DNA of 64,000 bases from Yoonia vestfoldensis (lineage in GTDB: Bacteria; Pseudomonadota; Alphaproteobacteria; Rhodobacterales; Rhodobacteraceae): assembly GCF_002158905.1 (NCBI RefSeq), contig NZ_CP021431.1, positions 3,039,001 through 3,103,000 on the forward strand, in the 5' to 3' direction. This document shows positions 31,725 through 41,438 of the stretch, piece by piece (position 1 is the first letter of the stretch; each line of letters starts with the position of its first letter). The notes beneath the pieces are model-generated. The model was not told the DNA's origin. It made no database searches and worked only from the letters and a program-made list of their open reading frames with translations. The translations under genes and the position numbers were made by a program.

Positions 31725-34260
31725 TGCGCAGCTCCTTTCCATCGTGGTCGACGTTGATCTGCGTCAGCGGGTCACCGGTGATGGCCATGGCAATGCACCG
31801 TTCGGCCAGGCGGGGCAAAAGCTGACGGTTGATGATCGCCTCCAAGGCGCGGCCACCACTCAGCACATCCGTATTGCAGCGGACGACATGATCGACGAAA
31901 CCGCTGCTCCACTCGAAACCCGCGCCATATTGGGCGGCAATCCGCGCGCGGATCCGGCGCATCTGGATGCCGACCAACTGCCGGCTCGCCGCATCATCAA
32001 GCGGGCGATATGCGATAACCTCGGTCCGGCCAAGGAAAGCGGGGCTGAAGAAATCCAGCAATATGGGCCGCAGGTGATGCGCCAATGTCTCGGCATCAGG
32101 CGGATTGTCCTGCGCATCCACAAAACTGCGGATATCCTCGCCACCAGCATTGGCGGTCATAATGATGATGGTATTGCGAAAATCGACCTCGTTGCCTTCA
32201 GAGTCGCTGATATGGCCTTTGTCAAAAATCTGGAAAAAGATGTCGTGGATCGCCGGATGGGCCTTTTCCATCTCGTCCAAAAGCAACACGGAATAGGGGC
32301 GGCGGCGCACGGCCTCTGTCAGCACGCCACCCTTGCCATAGCCGACATATCCCGCCGCGGCGCCCAACAGCATCGACGTCTTATGCGCGTCCTTGAACTC
32401 GGTCATATTGATGGTGGTGATCGCATCTTCGCCGCCAAAGACCTGTTCGGCAATCGCAAGCGCCGTTTCGGTCTTGCCGACACCAGAGGGACCACACATC
32501 AGGAAAACGCCAATCGGCTTGCGCGTATCGGTCAACCCCGCGCGGCTGATCTTGAGCGAGCGTGCGATGGCCTCCACAGCGCTATCCTGACCGATAATCC
32601 GGGATTTCAGCGCCTCATCCAGACGCAATAGCCGGTCCGCCTCGCTGCGTTCAAGATTGTTCAGCGGCACGCCTGTCCAGTCCGAAACAACGGCTGCAAT
32701 CGAGGCTGCGCTGACCCATGGAAAGACATATTCAGAGGTTTCCGGCAGCGCAGGCGACGGTTCGGCATCTGCTGGCTTGTCCTGCCCCAGATGCGCAGCG
32801 ACCTGATCGCGTTCAGCAGCCCAGCGCTGTGTTGCCTGATCCAACGCGTCGCGCAGCACGTCAACGCGGGCGTCAAGCGCGGCAACATCCACCGTGACCT
32901 TGCCAAAGCGGTTGCCGTCCTCGCGGGTCTGATCGCGTTCTGCTTCGGCAAATCGCATCCGTTCTTCCAGCGCATCAAGCGCAGAGGGCCGCGCCGTTTG
33001 TGACAGGGCCACACGGGCGCAGGCGGTATCAAGCACGCTGATCGCCTTGTCGGGCAGACGGCGTGCGGGCATGTAACGCGTGGACAGATCGACCGCCGCG
33101 CACAGCGCCTCTTGCTGGATCAGCACGCCGTGATGGGCGGCCAGCCCCTCTGATACACGTCGCAAAATATGCACAGCGGCTTCGGCTGTCGGCTCTTCCA
33201 CGGTGATCGGCTGAAACCGGCGCGACAGGGCGGGGTCTTTTTCGAAATATTTCTTGTATTCTGCAAAGGTGGTCGCCGCAATCGTGCGGAATTCGCCCCG
33301 CGCAAGCGCGGGCTTAAGCAAATTGGCCGCGTCATTCTGGCCTTCGGTGCCCCCTGCGCCGATCATGGTATGCGCCTCGTCGATGAACATCAGGATCGGC
33401 CTGTCAGAAGATTGCACTTCTTTCAGCACGTTCTTGAGGCGGTCCTCGAACTCGCCCTTGACGCTGGCACCGGCCTGTAAAAGCCCCATGTCCAAGCTCA
33501 GAAGCTCGGCTTCGGCAAGCGCCTGCGGCACCTCTCCGGCCACGATCTTTTGGGCCAGCCCCTCGACGATGGCGGTCTTGCCGACGCCGGGTTGACCCAA
33601 CAGGATCGGATTGTTCTGACGCTTGCGCAGCAGCACGTCGATCGCCTTGGCGACCTCATCAGTCCGACCGACCACAGCGTCCAGCGCACCGCTACGGGCA
33701 AGCTCGGTCAGATTGACCGTATATTTGCCCAGCGCGCCCTCGCCGACCGCACCTGCCGCAGACGCGACATCAGAGCGGGCGGCACCCGGCCCAGCGGCCA
33801 GATTGACACCCCGCGCGCGGGCAAAATCGCGCATGGCCTCGCCAGACACGGATGCCAGCGCCTGATAGCTTTCGTTTCTCAGACCGGCAGCATTGGGCTG
33901 CATTGCCGCCAGCAACAGGGTTTCGGGAAGGATCGCTGTCTGTTCCAGCTCGACGGATGCGATCAACCAAGCGGCTTCTAGAAGTTTGACCACATTGCCC
34001 GAGATCGTGGGCCGGTCCGTCGGGCTGCCAGACCCGCGCGGCATTCGGCTTTCGATCTCGGCTTCAAGCGCCGTCAGGGTGACGCCCTGCCCCTCAAGAA
34101 AGGCTTGCAGCGCATCATCGGCGCCAAAAAGACTATGAAACAGCCAATGCGCGGGTTCGACAGTCGCGCTGCGTCGTTTCATGGCCTCGCCGACCGCATT
34201 CTCCAGCGCGTCCTTGAGCCTTGGCGAAAGTTTTCCGACCAGTCGTGTCAATTGCACCAT
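31711..34260 (-). CDS. tssH: ClpV (TssH) AAA+ sheath-recycling ATPase
   Basis: The product has 849 residues: an N-terminal ClpN domain, a first AAA+ module with GQPGVGKT and FIDEAH, a middle coiled region (SALDALEERMRFAEAERDQTRED), and a second AAA+ module with GPSGVGKT and LLLDEMEKAHP. This is the normal ClpV layout and length. ClpV disassembles contracted TssB/TssC sheath for reuse. The start overlaps the tssG stop (TGATG). All nucleotide-binding motifs look intact. Confidence 0.96.
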   Translation of the reverse strand: MVQLTRLVGKLSPRLKDALENAVGEAMKRRSATVEPAHWLFHSLFGADDALQAFLEGQGVTLTALEAEIESRMPRGSGSPTDRPTISGNVVKLLEAAWLIASVELEQTAILPETLLLAAMQPNAAGLRNESYQALASVSGEAMRDFARARGVNLAAGPGAARSDVASAAGAVGEGALGKYTVNLTELARSGALDAVVGRTDEVAKAIDVLLRKRQNNPILLGQPGVGKTAIVEGLAQKIVAGEVPQALAEAELLSLDMGLLQAGASVKGEFEDRLKNVLKEVQSSDRPILMFIDEAHTMIGAGGTEGQNDAANLLKPALARGEFRTIAATTFAEYKKYFEKDPALSRRFQPITVEEPTAEAAVHILRRVSEGLAAHHGVLIQQEALCAAVDLSTRYMPARRLPDKAISVLDTACARVALSQTARPSALDALEERMRFAEAERDQTREDGNRFGKVTVDVAALDARVDVLRDALDQATQRWAAERDQVAAHLGQDKPADAEPSPALPETSEYVFPWVSAASIAAVVSDWTGVPLNNLERSEADRLLRLDEALKSRIIGQDSAVEAIARSLKISRAGLTDTRKPIGVFLMCGPSGVGKTETALAIAEQVFGGEDAITTINMTEFKDAHKTSMLLGAAAGYVGYGKGGVLTEAVRRRPYSVLLLDEMEKAHPAIHDIFFQIFDKGHISDSEGNEVDFRNTIIIMTANAGGEDIRSFVDAQDNPPDAETLAHHLRPILLDFFSPAFLGRTEVIAYRPLDDAASRQLVGIQMRRIRARIAAQYGAGFEWSSGFVDHVVRCNTDVLSGGRALEAIINRQLLPRLAERCIAMAITGDPLTQINVDHDGKELRIDLA

Positions 34261-35237
34261 CAGGAATGGCCTCCGCTGTATGGGGTTGGTGAGAAATCGA
34301 GTTTGAGCCGGGCCGTCGCCTGTGGCCGCGTCGCTGGTTCAAGGCATCCATGCTGTCCCAAGCGCAGTGCCTGCGCGCGATCGCGCGACAGGCGCGGCCG
34401 CGCAAGCTGGTCTCTTGGCAGGCGGGCGAAATAGCTGACAGGCACCGGGTCGCGCAGAAACAGCCGGGTCAGCGTCGGCACCGCGCCAAGCCGACCCTGC
34501 CGCGCGCGCAATCCTGCCAGATCCTCGGCGTCGTTGCAGATGATCTCGATCTCCAGTCGCCCCGATGCAGGCACGGCACGCCGCCCGACAACCACGCCGC
34601 CCCCCAAGACGTTGCCAAGGCCCGCCGACCGCGAAATCCGCAGCCTGCAATCGGGATCAAGGTGATATTTGTGGTTAAAGCGGGGGATGATGGATACCTC
34701 GCGCGCGATCAACCAGCTCAGGACGCGGCGCAATGTTTCTAGGTTCTGGCTGCGCAGGACAAGGGCCAACAGGGCTGGCAAAAGCTGCGCGCCCGCCGCC
34801 CGCTCATCTGCGTTGACGCCGATCAGCCGGGCGATCCCGTCTTTGATAATGCCGGGGTGGGCCGCCTTCGCATCAGCCTCTGACACAAGGATTGCGCGCT
34901 GTCCGGCCCCAAGCCAAAGCTGCAACAGACGCCGGTCAAACACGCCCAGAAAGTCATGTAACCCGGCTTCATCCGCGTTCATCTCGGCCTGCAATGCCTC
35001 GATCAGGTAATCCGGAAGCGAGCCATCCAGCGAACGCAGAAGATTGGCGACAAAACGTCGTTCATGCTTGACGCCGTCGCGCGACACGATGCCCCGGTGA
35101 TTGCCCGCAAGTTGGCTGCCATGCCCGAACGGATCGGAGCTGCCTTCATCGATCAGGCGACGAAATGCGTCCAGACCGATGCGCAAGCCCTGCACCGGAT
35201 CAAGATCGACAAGGTTCTGCACATGCCCGGCAGTCAT
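34260..35237 (-). CDS. tssG: TssG baseplate protein
   Basis: The product has 325 residues. The Family VasA/ImpH signature is seen in ADAKAAHPGIIKDGIARLIG-like text replaced around RFVANLLRSLDGSLPDYLIEAL, and in LRRVLSWLIAREVSIIPRF and SAGLGNVLGGGVVVGRRA. The call rests on these and on the strict tssE-tssF-tssG order. TssG forms the core of the TssFGE wedge. The start overlaps tssF (ATGA), and the stop overlaps clpV. Confidence 0.88.
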   Translation of the reverse strand: MTAGHVQNLVDLDPVQGLRIGLDAFRRLIDEGSSDPFGHGSQLAGNHRGIVSRDGVKHERRFVANLLRSLDGSLPDYLIEALQAEMNADEAGLHDFLGVFDRRLLQLWLGAGQRAILVSEADAKAAHPGIIKDGIARLIGVNADERAAGAQLLPALLALVLRSQNLETLRRVLSWLIAREVSIIPRFNHKYHLDPDCRLRISRSAGLGNVLGGGVVVGRRAVPASGRLEIEIICNDAEDLAGLRARQGRLGAVPTLTRLFLRDPVPVSYFARLPRDQLARPRLSRDRAQALRLGQHGCLEPATRPQATARLKLDFSPTPYSGGHS

Positions 35238-37018
35238 GATACCATCTGGCTCCCATGGCGACGGGGTGGGGCGAAAAACGGATGATCCGCCCCGTTTTCC
35301 CGCATCTGGATCTGCACAAACCGGTCATGGCTGACAAAGCTGGATAGGAAATCTGCAATGACATGGCCAAAAACGGTCGCAGGGACCGACAAGTAATCCG
35401 GGTTGATCACGATATCGACCCAAATGCCCGACGCGATCAGGTTTTGCCCATCCAGACGGATAGGGGCAAAGCGACGCGCGAGATTGACGGCGACAATCGC
35501 CTTGGCATCGGACGCATAGCCTGTCGGCGCGCAAAGATGCAGGCTGTCTCGCAGCACGCGCGCAGGATCGTCTTCGGACAAAAGCGCATTGAAATTGCCG
35601 CCAATCAGGGCCACGAGATCCCACCGGCGATTGCTGTCCAGCCGCGCGGGCACGGCAGGGCTTGGTTCCTCTAGCACCGCGAAATCGGCATCGGCCAGAT
35701 CGTCATTGTCGATCCGCACTCGTTCGCCGGGACGCAAGCGCATCGCCGCAGCGCCATTCGAACACAAAAGCTGGGCCACTAGATCAAGGCCTGTGTCGGT
35801 CAGGCCGTCATCTTCGGGAATGGACAGGCTGATGTCGCGCCTTGCGGGATCAGGCTCGCCGCTGAACATCCGCTCCTGCCATACCGGCCCCTGCGCGCCC
35901 GCGACACCGACGGGGGCTGCAAGTTCGGGCAAGATCGTTTCGCCATCCGGGGTCAGGCGCGTCACAGAGCGCAGCCGCAATATCTCTGGTCGCGCGCCCT
36001 GCCCGCGCGGCACCCGGACCGGCATCCGGTCACGCGCGAAACTGTAATGCTGCGGTTCGGACATCGTCTCGAACAGGTTCAGACATGGCAGAGCGTTCAA
36101 CACGATATCGCCCGGTTCGACCCGGCGGATATGTTCCATCCCGCGCCGCCCCAAGAAAATGCGAAACTCCGCTGTCCCCGCCTCAAGCAGCTGGGCACCA
36201 CGCGCCAGTTGACCAAGCCGAAATGCATAGGCCTGATCGGGATAGGCCAGGAAATCGTGCAATTGCTCCATGCCTTGCGGCTGTGAAAAGAACTGCGGCA
36301 AAAAGCCGTTATGCCCGCCCGCCATCACGCGCCCCAGCGCATCTGCCCCCAGCAGGACACCGGCCGAGGATGACCCGGTTGCCGCAACGGCGACACCTTT
36401 GACATCAGCGGCCAGCGCCTCGGCAATGCGGCGCCGGTGGCTGGTCTGACGCGGCAGGTAGAATTCAAGCTTGCGGCCAAGCGACTGCGCCAAGCTCCGC
36501 CCAGGATCCTTGCTGCGCACTTCAAGGATCAATGCGCCTTCGACCTTGTCCACCCCCGGCGGCACAGCATGCGACAAGGGAACGGTTTCCATGCGCAGAC
36601 CGGTCAGGACAAGTGGCGCCAATTCGACGGTGCGGGCCAGCGTATAGACACAGCTTACCTGCGCGTCATGCATGAAAGGCACCCGCGTCCCTGCCGCCAA
36701 AGTCACGGGATCATCTGGCAGATCGGCATCAGAGGCAGGCACAAGACAGATGTGGCTGGGCGCGCCCAACAGCAGGCTTGGCGCGACGGTCCGCAACAGA
36801 TCAAGCGCGATATCGCCATTCGCATCCTCCATCTGTTTTTGCAGCCGCGCAGCGACATAGGCAAAACCGTCGGAAAGACGCTGAAGGTCAGGATCGCGGC
36901 TGCGCCCGGCGGACAGACCAAGCGCGCGGGCCTTCTCTGGATTGGCTGCTTCGAACTCCGCAAGCGAGCGACGCATCAGATCAAGCTCGGCCTCGTAATA
37001 TTGTAAGAAGCTACTCAT
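35234..37018 (-). CDS. tssF: TssF baseplate protein
   Basis: The product has 594 residues. The start MSSFLQYYEAELDLMRRSLAEFEAANPEKARAL is a textbook TssF (VasA/ImpG) N-terminus, and DPDLQRLSDGFAYVAARL follows. The C-terminus (LFPFPASGS-like region replaced by DPARVLRDSLHLCAPTGYASD and RFVQIQMRENG) is normal in length. Two TssF and one TssG make the baseplate wedge with TssE. It is coupled to tssE and tssG by ATGA overlaps. Confidence 0.94.
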   Translation of the reverse strand: MSSFLQYYEAELDLMRRSLAEFEAANPEKARALGLSAGRSRDPDLQRLSDGFAYVAARLQKQMEDANGDIALDLLRTVAPSLLLGAPSHICLVPASDADLPDDPVTLAAGTRVPFMHDAQVSCVYTLARTVELAPLVLTGLRMETVPLSHAVPPGVDKVEGALILEVRSKDPGRSLAQSLGRKLEFYLPRQTSHRRRIAEALAADVKGVAVAATGSSSAGVLLGADALGRVMAGGHNGFLPQFFSQPQGMEQLHDFLAYPDQAYAFRLGQLARGAQLLEAGTAEFRIFLGRRGMEHIRRVEPGDIVLNALPCLNLFETMSEPQHYSFARDRMPVRVPRGQGARPEILRLRSVTRLTPDGETILPELAAPVGVAGAQGPVWQERMFSGEPDPARRDISLSIPEDDGLTDTGLDLVAQLLCSNGAAAMRLRPGERVRIDNDDLADADFAVLEEPSPAVPARLDSNRRWDLVALIGGNFNALLSEDDPARVLRDSLHLCAPTGYASDAKAIVAVNLARRFAPIRLDGQNLIASGIWVDIVINPDYLSVPATVFGHVIADFLSSFVSHDRFVQIQMRENGADHPFFAPPRRHGSQMVS

Positions 37019-37422
37019 GCGCCCGGCTTCTCGACAAATTGGTTGAGCAAGGACAACCGAGTCTCAAATGAAAACGGCTCGATCCGCCGCCGATCACGCA
37101 TCTGCGCACGCAGGCGAAAAGTGACCTCATTACGTTCCGCAACCTCGATCACATCAATGTCGTTGATCGCGTCGAAACGGGGTTCAAATAGCCTTAGCCT
37201 TTCACGAAAGGACAGACGCATCGTATCCTCACGACCAAGATCACCGCGCACCCAAGTCATACTTGTTCCATGCGACAGATTGCTTGACCGCACCTGTGCA
37301 AGCCCCTCGGGGATCGCGGCATCTGGGCTGATGGATTGCAGCAGAATGCTGACATTGCCCGCAATCTGTGCGGCCTCTTCGTCGTCCGAGCGACCGAGGA
37401 AAACGGCGGCAAAGGCACTCAT
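37015..37422 (-). CDS. tssE: TssE gp25-like baseplate protein
   Basis: The product has 135 residues and is the homologue of phage T4 gp25 lysozyme-like baseplate protein: IAGNVSILLQSI, EGLAQVRSSNLSHGTSM and RERLRLFEPRFDAINDIDVIEV, which includes the family's ExR-type and PRL-like region (LFEPRFD). It starts sheath polymerisation. ATGA overlaps occur on both sides. Confidence 0.92.
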   Translation of the reverse strand: MSAFAAVFLGRSDDEEAAQIAGNVSILLQSISPDAAIPEGLAQVRSSNLSHGTSMTWVRGDLGREDTMRLSFRERLRLFEPRFDAINDIDVIEVAERNEVTFRLRAQMRDRRRIEPFSFETRLSLLNQFVEKPGA

Positions 37423-38825
37423 GCCGGCCTCCGGCTGTCCGAGCGGAAATCGGTGGTGAACGAGATGTCACCGAGCAGATTGTCGACCTGATATTGCGGG
37501 CGGATGTCGATGGCGCAGATGAATCTGGCTCCATCGCCGGCCCCCTCCTGCACCACTTGCGCCCGCGCGCTGCGCAGCGGATATCGCGCCAGAATCTCGG
37601 GGGAACCATCTGCGACATTCGCGCAATATTGTTCCAGCCAATTGTTCAGGATGACCTCGCATTCCGAGGCCGACTTGATCTGGCCGATCAGACCACGGAT
37701 CAATACCTTGAGGTAATGCACCATCCGGCAGGCGATCAGCACCGACTGGATCTGTGTCAGAACCTCGCAGGCCGTCGCGCCCCCGCATGCGGTGACAGAC
37801 CGGTTGCCCACAAAATAGAGATCATGCGACTTCAGGCTTTCGCAAAGCGGAATCAAACCTTGTTCCGACAGAAACTGGCCGGTGCTGCGCGTCAGGCGCA
37901 GACGCGCCACAGCCACGCGGCTGGACCCGGCGGGTATTGGCGTCCGGGCCAAGGATACCACCGCGCCCTCGCCCGCCCCATTGCCGACCATTTTGAGAAA
38001 ACCAAACCAGGCACAGCGCCGGTATTCAGCGATGATCGTGCAGAGAAAAGCGATGCCGCCCTGCCCCCAGACGCCGCTGCCGCTGGACGGCCATTGATGA
38101 AAGGGGAAACCCGCATCACAATCTTCATAACGTCCCCGCAACAGGACTTCGGGCCAAGCGATGCCCAGAAACCGCGCATTGGCATGATGCCGCAGCATAT
38201 GCCAGCTGCGGTAATCATCGCCCGTCAAAATACTGGCAATGCGGCGATAGTTGGTCACCCAGGCCGCATCGTTTTCTCCAAAGAAATCGGGCGCAAGACC
38301 GAGGATCACCGGGCAGGCCGCAGCGGCCCCAAGATCGCAAAACAATTGCGCGGTGTGGAAATCATCATATTCATTGTCGATCGACAGGCTCAGCCCATGA
38401 TCGACAAACAGCACGCCGAACGGCTCTCCGCCGGGCGTGTCCAATTCGCGCATCACGATATTGCGGTAAGACACCGAGCGTCGGCTATCCAGACCCGACT
38501 GCAGATCGCGCGACAGTTCCGACCATGTCTGATCAAACATCTTGACCCGTATATCCGCACTGCCCGCGCTGGCGGCCACCACCAGTTCTGTCCCCCTCCA
38601 GGCTGCCTCTAGCGCCTTGAAGCGCGGATGCTCCAGCAGCACGTTCAGCTGCGCGGCCAGACAGGTATCAATCCCCAGGATCATACGCCCAAGCAGCAGG
38701 CGCAGATCGGCGGGGTCGTCACACAGACGACGCAGAGCCGCGGCAATCGCTGCCGCGGTTTCGCCCGGTGCATTGGTCTGATGACCACCCACCGGGCTGC
38801 CGGTCTGCGCGTCAAACGCGTGCAT
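37419..38825 (-). CDS. Second TssC-family sheath protein (TssC40-like paralogue)
   Basis: The product has 468 residues and clearly belongs to the TssC/VipB family: LLLGRMILGIDTCLAAQLNVLLEHPRFKALEAAWRGTELVV, and TPGGEPFGVLFVDH in the place of TssC's TAGGEPYGLLIGDY. It lies next to the standard tssC. Agrobacterium also has two such genes (tssC40 and tssC41), so a specialised role at the sheath base or baseplate is plausible. The N-terminal part that pairs with TssB in the sheath is shorter here. A nine-base gap separates it from tssC. Confidence 0.88.
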   Translation of the reverse strand: MHAFDAQTGSPVGGHQTNAPGETAAAIAAALRRLCDDPADLRLLLGRMILGIDTCLAAQLNVLLEHPRFKALEAAWRGTELVVAASAGSADIRVKMFDQTWSELSRDLQSGLDSRRSVSYRNIVMRELDTPGGEPFGVLFVDHGLSLSIDNEYDDFHTAQLFCDLGAAAACPVILGLAPDFFGENDAAWVTNYRRIASILTGDDYRSWHMLRHHANARFLGIAWPEVLLRGRYEDCDAGFPFHQWPSSGSGVWGQGGIAFLCTIIAEYRRCAWFGFLKMVGNGAGEGAVVSLARTPIPAGSSRVAVARLRLTRSTGQFLSEQGLIPLCESLKSHDLYFVGNRSVTACGGATACEVLTQIQSVLIACRMVHYLKVLIRGLIGQIKSASECEVILNNWLEQYCANVADGSPEILARYPLRSARAQVVQEGAGDGARFICAIDIRPQYQVDNLLGDISFTTDFRSDSRRPA

Positions 38826-38834
38826 CTGCTGTGA

Positions 38835-40313
38835 TCACCCCGGTATCTTCGTGACCATCCGAACCGAGGTGGTCAGCTCTTCGAGCTGCAACCAGGGGCG
38901 CAGATGCGCCACCGCCGAATACGATCCGGGACGGCCCGGCTGTTCGACCACTTGAATCCGGCTTTCGGCCAGCGGGGTGCGTGACCGCTCTTCATTCCCG
39001 ACGGCACCAGAATTCGTATACTGGTCGATCCAAGCTTGCAGATTACGCTGGATATCAGTCGCTTCGAGGTTGGAACCCAGCTGGTCGCGGCCCATCACCT
39101 TCAGGAAATGGGCGATCCGGCTGGACGCCATGATATAGGGCAGACGCGCCGAAATCGCGGCATTTTCTGTTGCCGAAGCATCGGTATAGGCCTTGGGCCG
39201 TTGGGCCGTCTGACTGCCGATGAACACACCAAAGTTGGTGTTTTTGTAATGCACCAGCGGTAGGAAACCCAAGTCGCTGAGCTCTTTCTCGCGCTCATCG
39301 GTCAGATTTACCTCGATCGGGCAATGCTGTTGGATGTCGCCGGCGTCCGACTTGTACACAAGGTTTGGCAGGTTCTCGACCTTGCCGCCGTTTTCCAGCC
39401 CACGGATCGCGGTGCACCAGCCGAAGGCCGTGAAGGCCTGGTTCATCTTCAACGCCATCTCATAGGCCGCGTTTGACCAGACCAGCTGTGCATTCGCCTT
39501 TGGCCGCTGATTGCCTTCGGCATCGGTATCAAGCTCTGCGAAATTGAAGCTCTCCGCCTTGAGGCCATTCGCGCCATAAGGCAGACGCGCCAGCGTGCTG
39601 GGCAGCGTCAGCGTGACATAGCGGGCCTCGTCGGTGTCGCGGAACGCATTCCAGGCCGCATATTGCGGGCTGTCGAAACCGGCCGCCACGGGGCGTCCCT
39701 CGGCAAAGGACTCGAAACTTTTATAGTCGAACATTTCAGGACCAGCCGCCGCAACCAAAGGCGCATGGCAGGCCGCCGCAGTTTCGCCCATATAGGTCAG
39801 CAGCGCGACATCTTCGTCGCCATAGCCAAAATAGTAATCCCCGATCAGCAGACCATAAGGTTCACCACCTGCCGTCCCGAACTCGTTTTGATACAACGCA
39901 TCGAACAGCGGGCTGCGGTCGACAGCCGGCGCATCCTCGAATTGTTCCAGCAGTTCTGTTTTGCTGAAATCCACCAGCCTGATTTTCTGGCCAGCGCCAA
40001 GCTCGCTTTCCTTCACGACCTTTTGCAATCCACGCCAGGACCCTTCAAGGCTGCGGAACTTGGCGTCCTGAATAACAGCTGACATCTGTCTGGACATCAG
40101 CACGTCGATTTGGGCGACCGCTTTATGGATGGTTTCGCCGACGTTTTTGTCCCAGGTCATCGTGCCTTGCATGGCCTCGGAGACCAGAACAGACAGTAAT
40201 TCGCGTGTTGTATCTTGTGGGGTCGTCGCGGTTGCGGCAAGCGCCTGGTCCAGCAGGCTCTGCTCTGTGGCCGTCGCGCCATTGGCGCCTTGTATTTCCA
40301 TATCGGACATCAT
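38835..40313 (-). CDS. tssC: TssC large sheath protein
   Basis: The product has 492 residues. Family text is seen throughout: IDVLMSRQMSAVIQDAKFRSLEGSWRGLQKVV, DALYQNEFGTAGGEPYGLLIGDYYFG, LPYGANGLKAESFNFAE and FLPLVHYKNTNFGVFIGSQT. With TssB it forms the contractile sheath. Two adjacent ATGs (40313, 40310) follow GGAGG, and the first overlaps the tssB stop. Confidence 0.96.
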   Translation of the reverse strand: MMSDMEIQGANGATATEQSLLDQALAATATTPQDTTRELLSVLVSEAMQGTMTWDKNVGETIHKAVAQIDVLMSRQMSAVIQDAKFRSLEGSWRGLQKVVKESELGAGQKIRLVDFSKTELLEQFEDAPAVDRSPLFDALYQNEFGTAGGEPYGLLIGDYYFGYGDEDVALLTYMGETAAACHAPLVAAAGPEMFDYKSFESFAEGRPVAAGFDSPQYAAWNAFRDTDEARYVTLTLPSTLARLPYGANGLKAESFNFAELDTDAEGNQRPKANAQLVWSNAAYEMALKMNQAFTAFGWCTAIRGLENGGKVENLPNLVYKSDAGDIQQHCPIEVNLTDEREKELSDLGFLPLVHYKNTNFGVFIGSQTAQRPKAYTDASATENAAISARLPYIMASSRIAHFLKVMGRDQLGSNLEATDIQRNLQAWIDQYTNSGAVGNEERSRTPLAESRIQVVEQPGRPGSYSAVAHLRPWLQLEELTTSVRMVTKIPG

Positions 40314-40816
40314 TCGCCCTCCTTGTCAGACTGAACACCCAGTTCGTCACCAAGCGCCTTGATGGCGTCTTCGTCCTGCAGGATGTCCTTCAAAAGCTTC
40401 TCTAAATCGCGTGAACGATCCGCTTTGGCCAAAAGCGTCATCAGCTGTTCGCGCTTCTTGGCCAACTGCCTGAGTGGCTCTACTTTCGCGACGATCGCAT
40501 CGGGTTCAAAATCCTTCATCGAGCGGAATTCCAGATCAACCTCGAATTCCGAGCCATCATCCTGAAGCCGGTTCGGCACCTTGTATGTCAGGCGCGGTGC
40601 GACGCGTGACATGACCTGCCCAAAGTTATCTTTGTCCACCTGATAGAAGGTGCGCTCTTCTAGCGGTTCCCGATCCTGCCGGTCGGCCGAATAATTGCCA
40701 ATCATGCCGATGACGAAAGGCAATTCCTTTTTCTCAGAGGCGCCATTCGTCTCGACATCATAGGTAATGCTGACGCGGTTCTTTCGAACCCGCTTGTGTT
40801 GTGCGTTCAAAGCCAT
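40310..40816 (-). CDS. tssB: TssB small sheath protein
   Basis: The product has 168 residues: RVRKNRVSITYDVETNGASEKKELPFVIGMIGNYS is the classic TssB/VipA N-terminus, followed by VAPRLTYKVPNRL and an acidic C-terminal helix that contacts ClpV or TssC. Normal length. It is coupled to tssC by ATGA and preceded by a 40-bp gap from hcp. Confidence 0.96.
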   Translation of the reverse strand: MALNAQHKRVRKNRVSITYDVETNGASEKKELPFVIGMIGNYSADRQDREPLEERTFYQVDKDNFGQVMSRVAPRLTYKVPNRLQDDGSEFEVDLEFRSMKDFEPDAIVAKVEPLRQLAKKREQLMTLLAKADRSRDLEKLLKDILQDEDAIKALGDELGVQSDKEGE

Positions 40817-40856
40817 TTGTAAGTTTCCTTTTTCAAGTGCCGTGCAATCCGGTTAA

Positions 40857-41381
40857 TCATGGCAATTTGGCCTTCGAGACCAGTTGCGCGGTCTTCAGGT
40901 CGAATTTGATCGTGTCGCCCTTCTCGATCTTGCCGCCTTCATCCTCGGTGTAATGCGTGATCGAAAATGCAGTGTAGGCGATGGTGAAGTTTTCCTGCGC
41001 CGTCGCCTGTTCGCAGCTGATCGAATAGGAATTCGGGCGCGCCTCTTCGAGGGTCAGGATCATCGATGGCACTTCGCCCGCGCCGTCACGATCCGCCTTG
41101 GTGATCAAAAACTCAACCGTTTTGCCGTCACCGGTGGGGGCAAAGAAGAAGGTTTCGATGAACGGCGATGCCCCGTCGGCTGATCGGCTGACAGACACAT
41201 CCGACAGCGAGACCTGGCCGGTCTCGGCACCCGAAGCTGCGCCGACCTGCACCGAGACCGGCCGCGATGTTGCCCAATTGATTGACGAAACGGGGATCAG
41301 CCCCTTTTTCTTTCCGACTTCTTTCAGGGTCGCAGACCCTTTGATTTCATCAAGTTTGTCGATCTTCATATAAATTGCCAT
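40857..41381 (-). CDS. hcp: Hcp inner-tube protein (TssD)
   Basis: The product has 174 residues: MAIYMKIDKLDEIKGSATL, then HKGLIPVSSINWATSRPV-like text and a beta-barrel with FIETFFFAPTGDGKTVEFLITKADRDG. Hexameric rings of Hcp form the expelled tube. The 57-bp gap to tssA and 40-bp gap to tssB give it its own spacers in an otherwise overlapping operon, as fits a protein made in large excess. No effector extension is present. Confidence 0.93.
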   Translation of the reverse strand: MAIYMKIDKLDEIKGSATLKEVGKKKGLIPVSSINWATSRPVSVQVGAASGAETGQVSLSDVSVSRSADGASPFIETFFFAPTGDGKTVEFLITKADRDGAGEVPSMILTLEEARPNSYSISCEQATAQENFTIAYTAFSITHYTEDEGGKIEKGDTIKFDLKTAQLVSKAKLP

Positions 41382-41438
41382 GTCATCCTCATTTGACTGT
41401 CGCTGCGTTGTCCGACCGGCATGCCGATGCGGAACGAA

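Noticed and set aside
31687-32631. Plus-strand frame opposite clpV
   Set aside because: Antisense to intact AAA+ motifs of ClpV.
37368-38612. 414-codon plus-strand frame opposite the second TssC gene
   Set aside because: Antisense shadow of a TssC-family gene with clear homology text.
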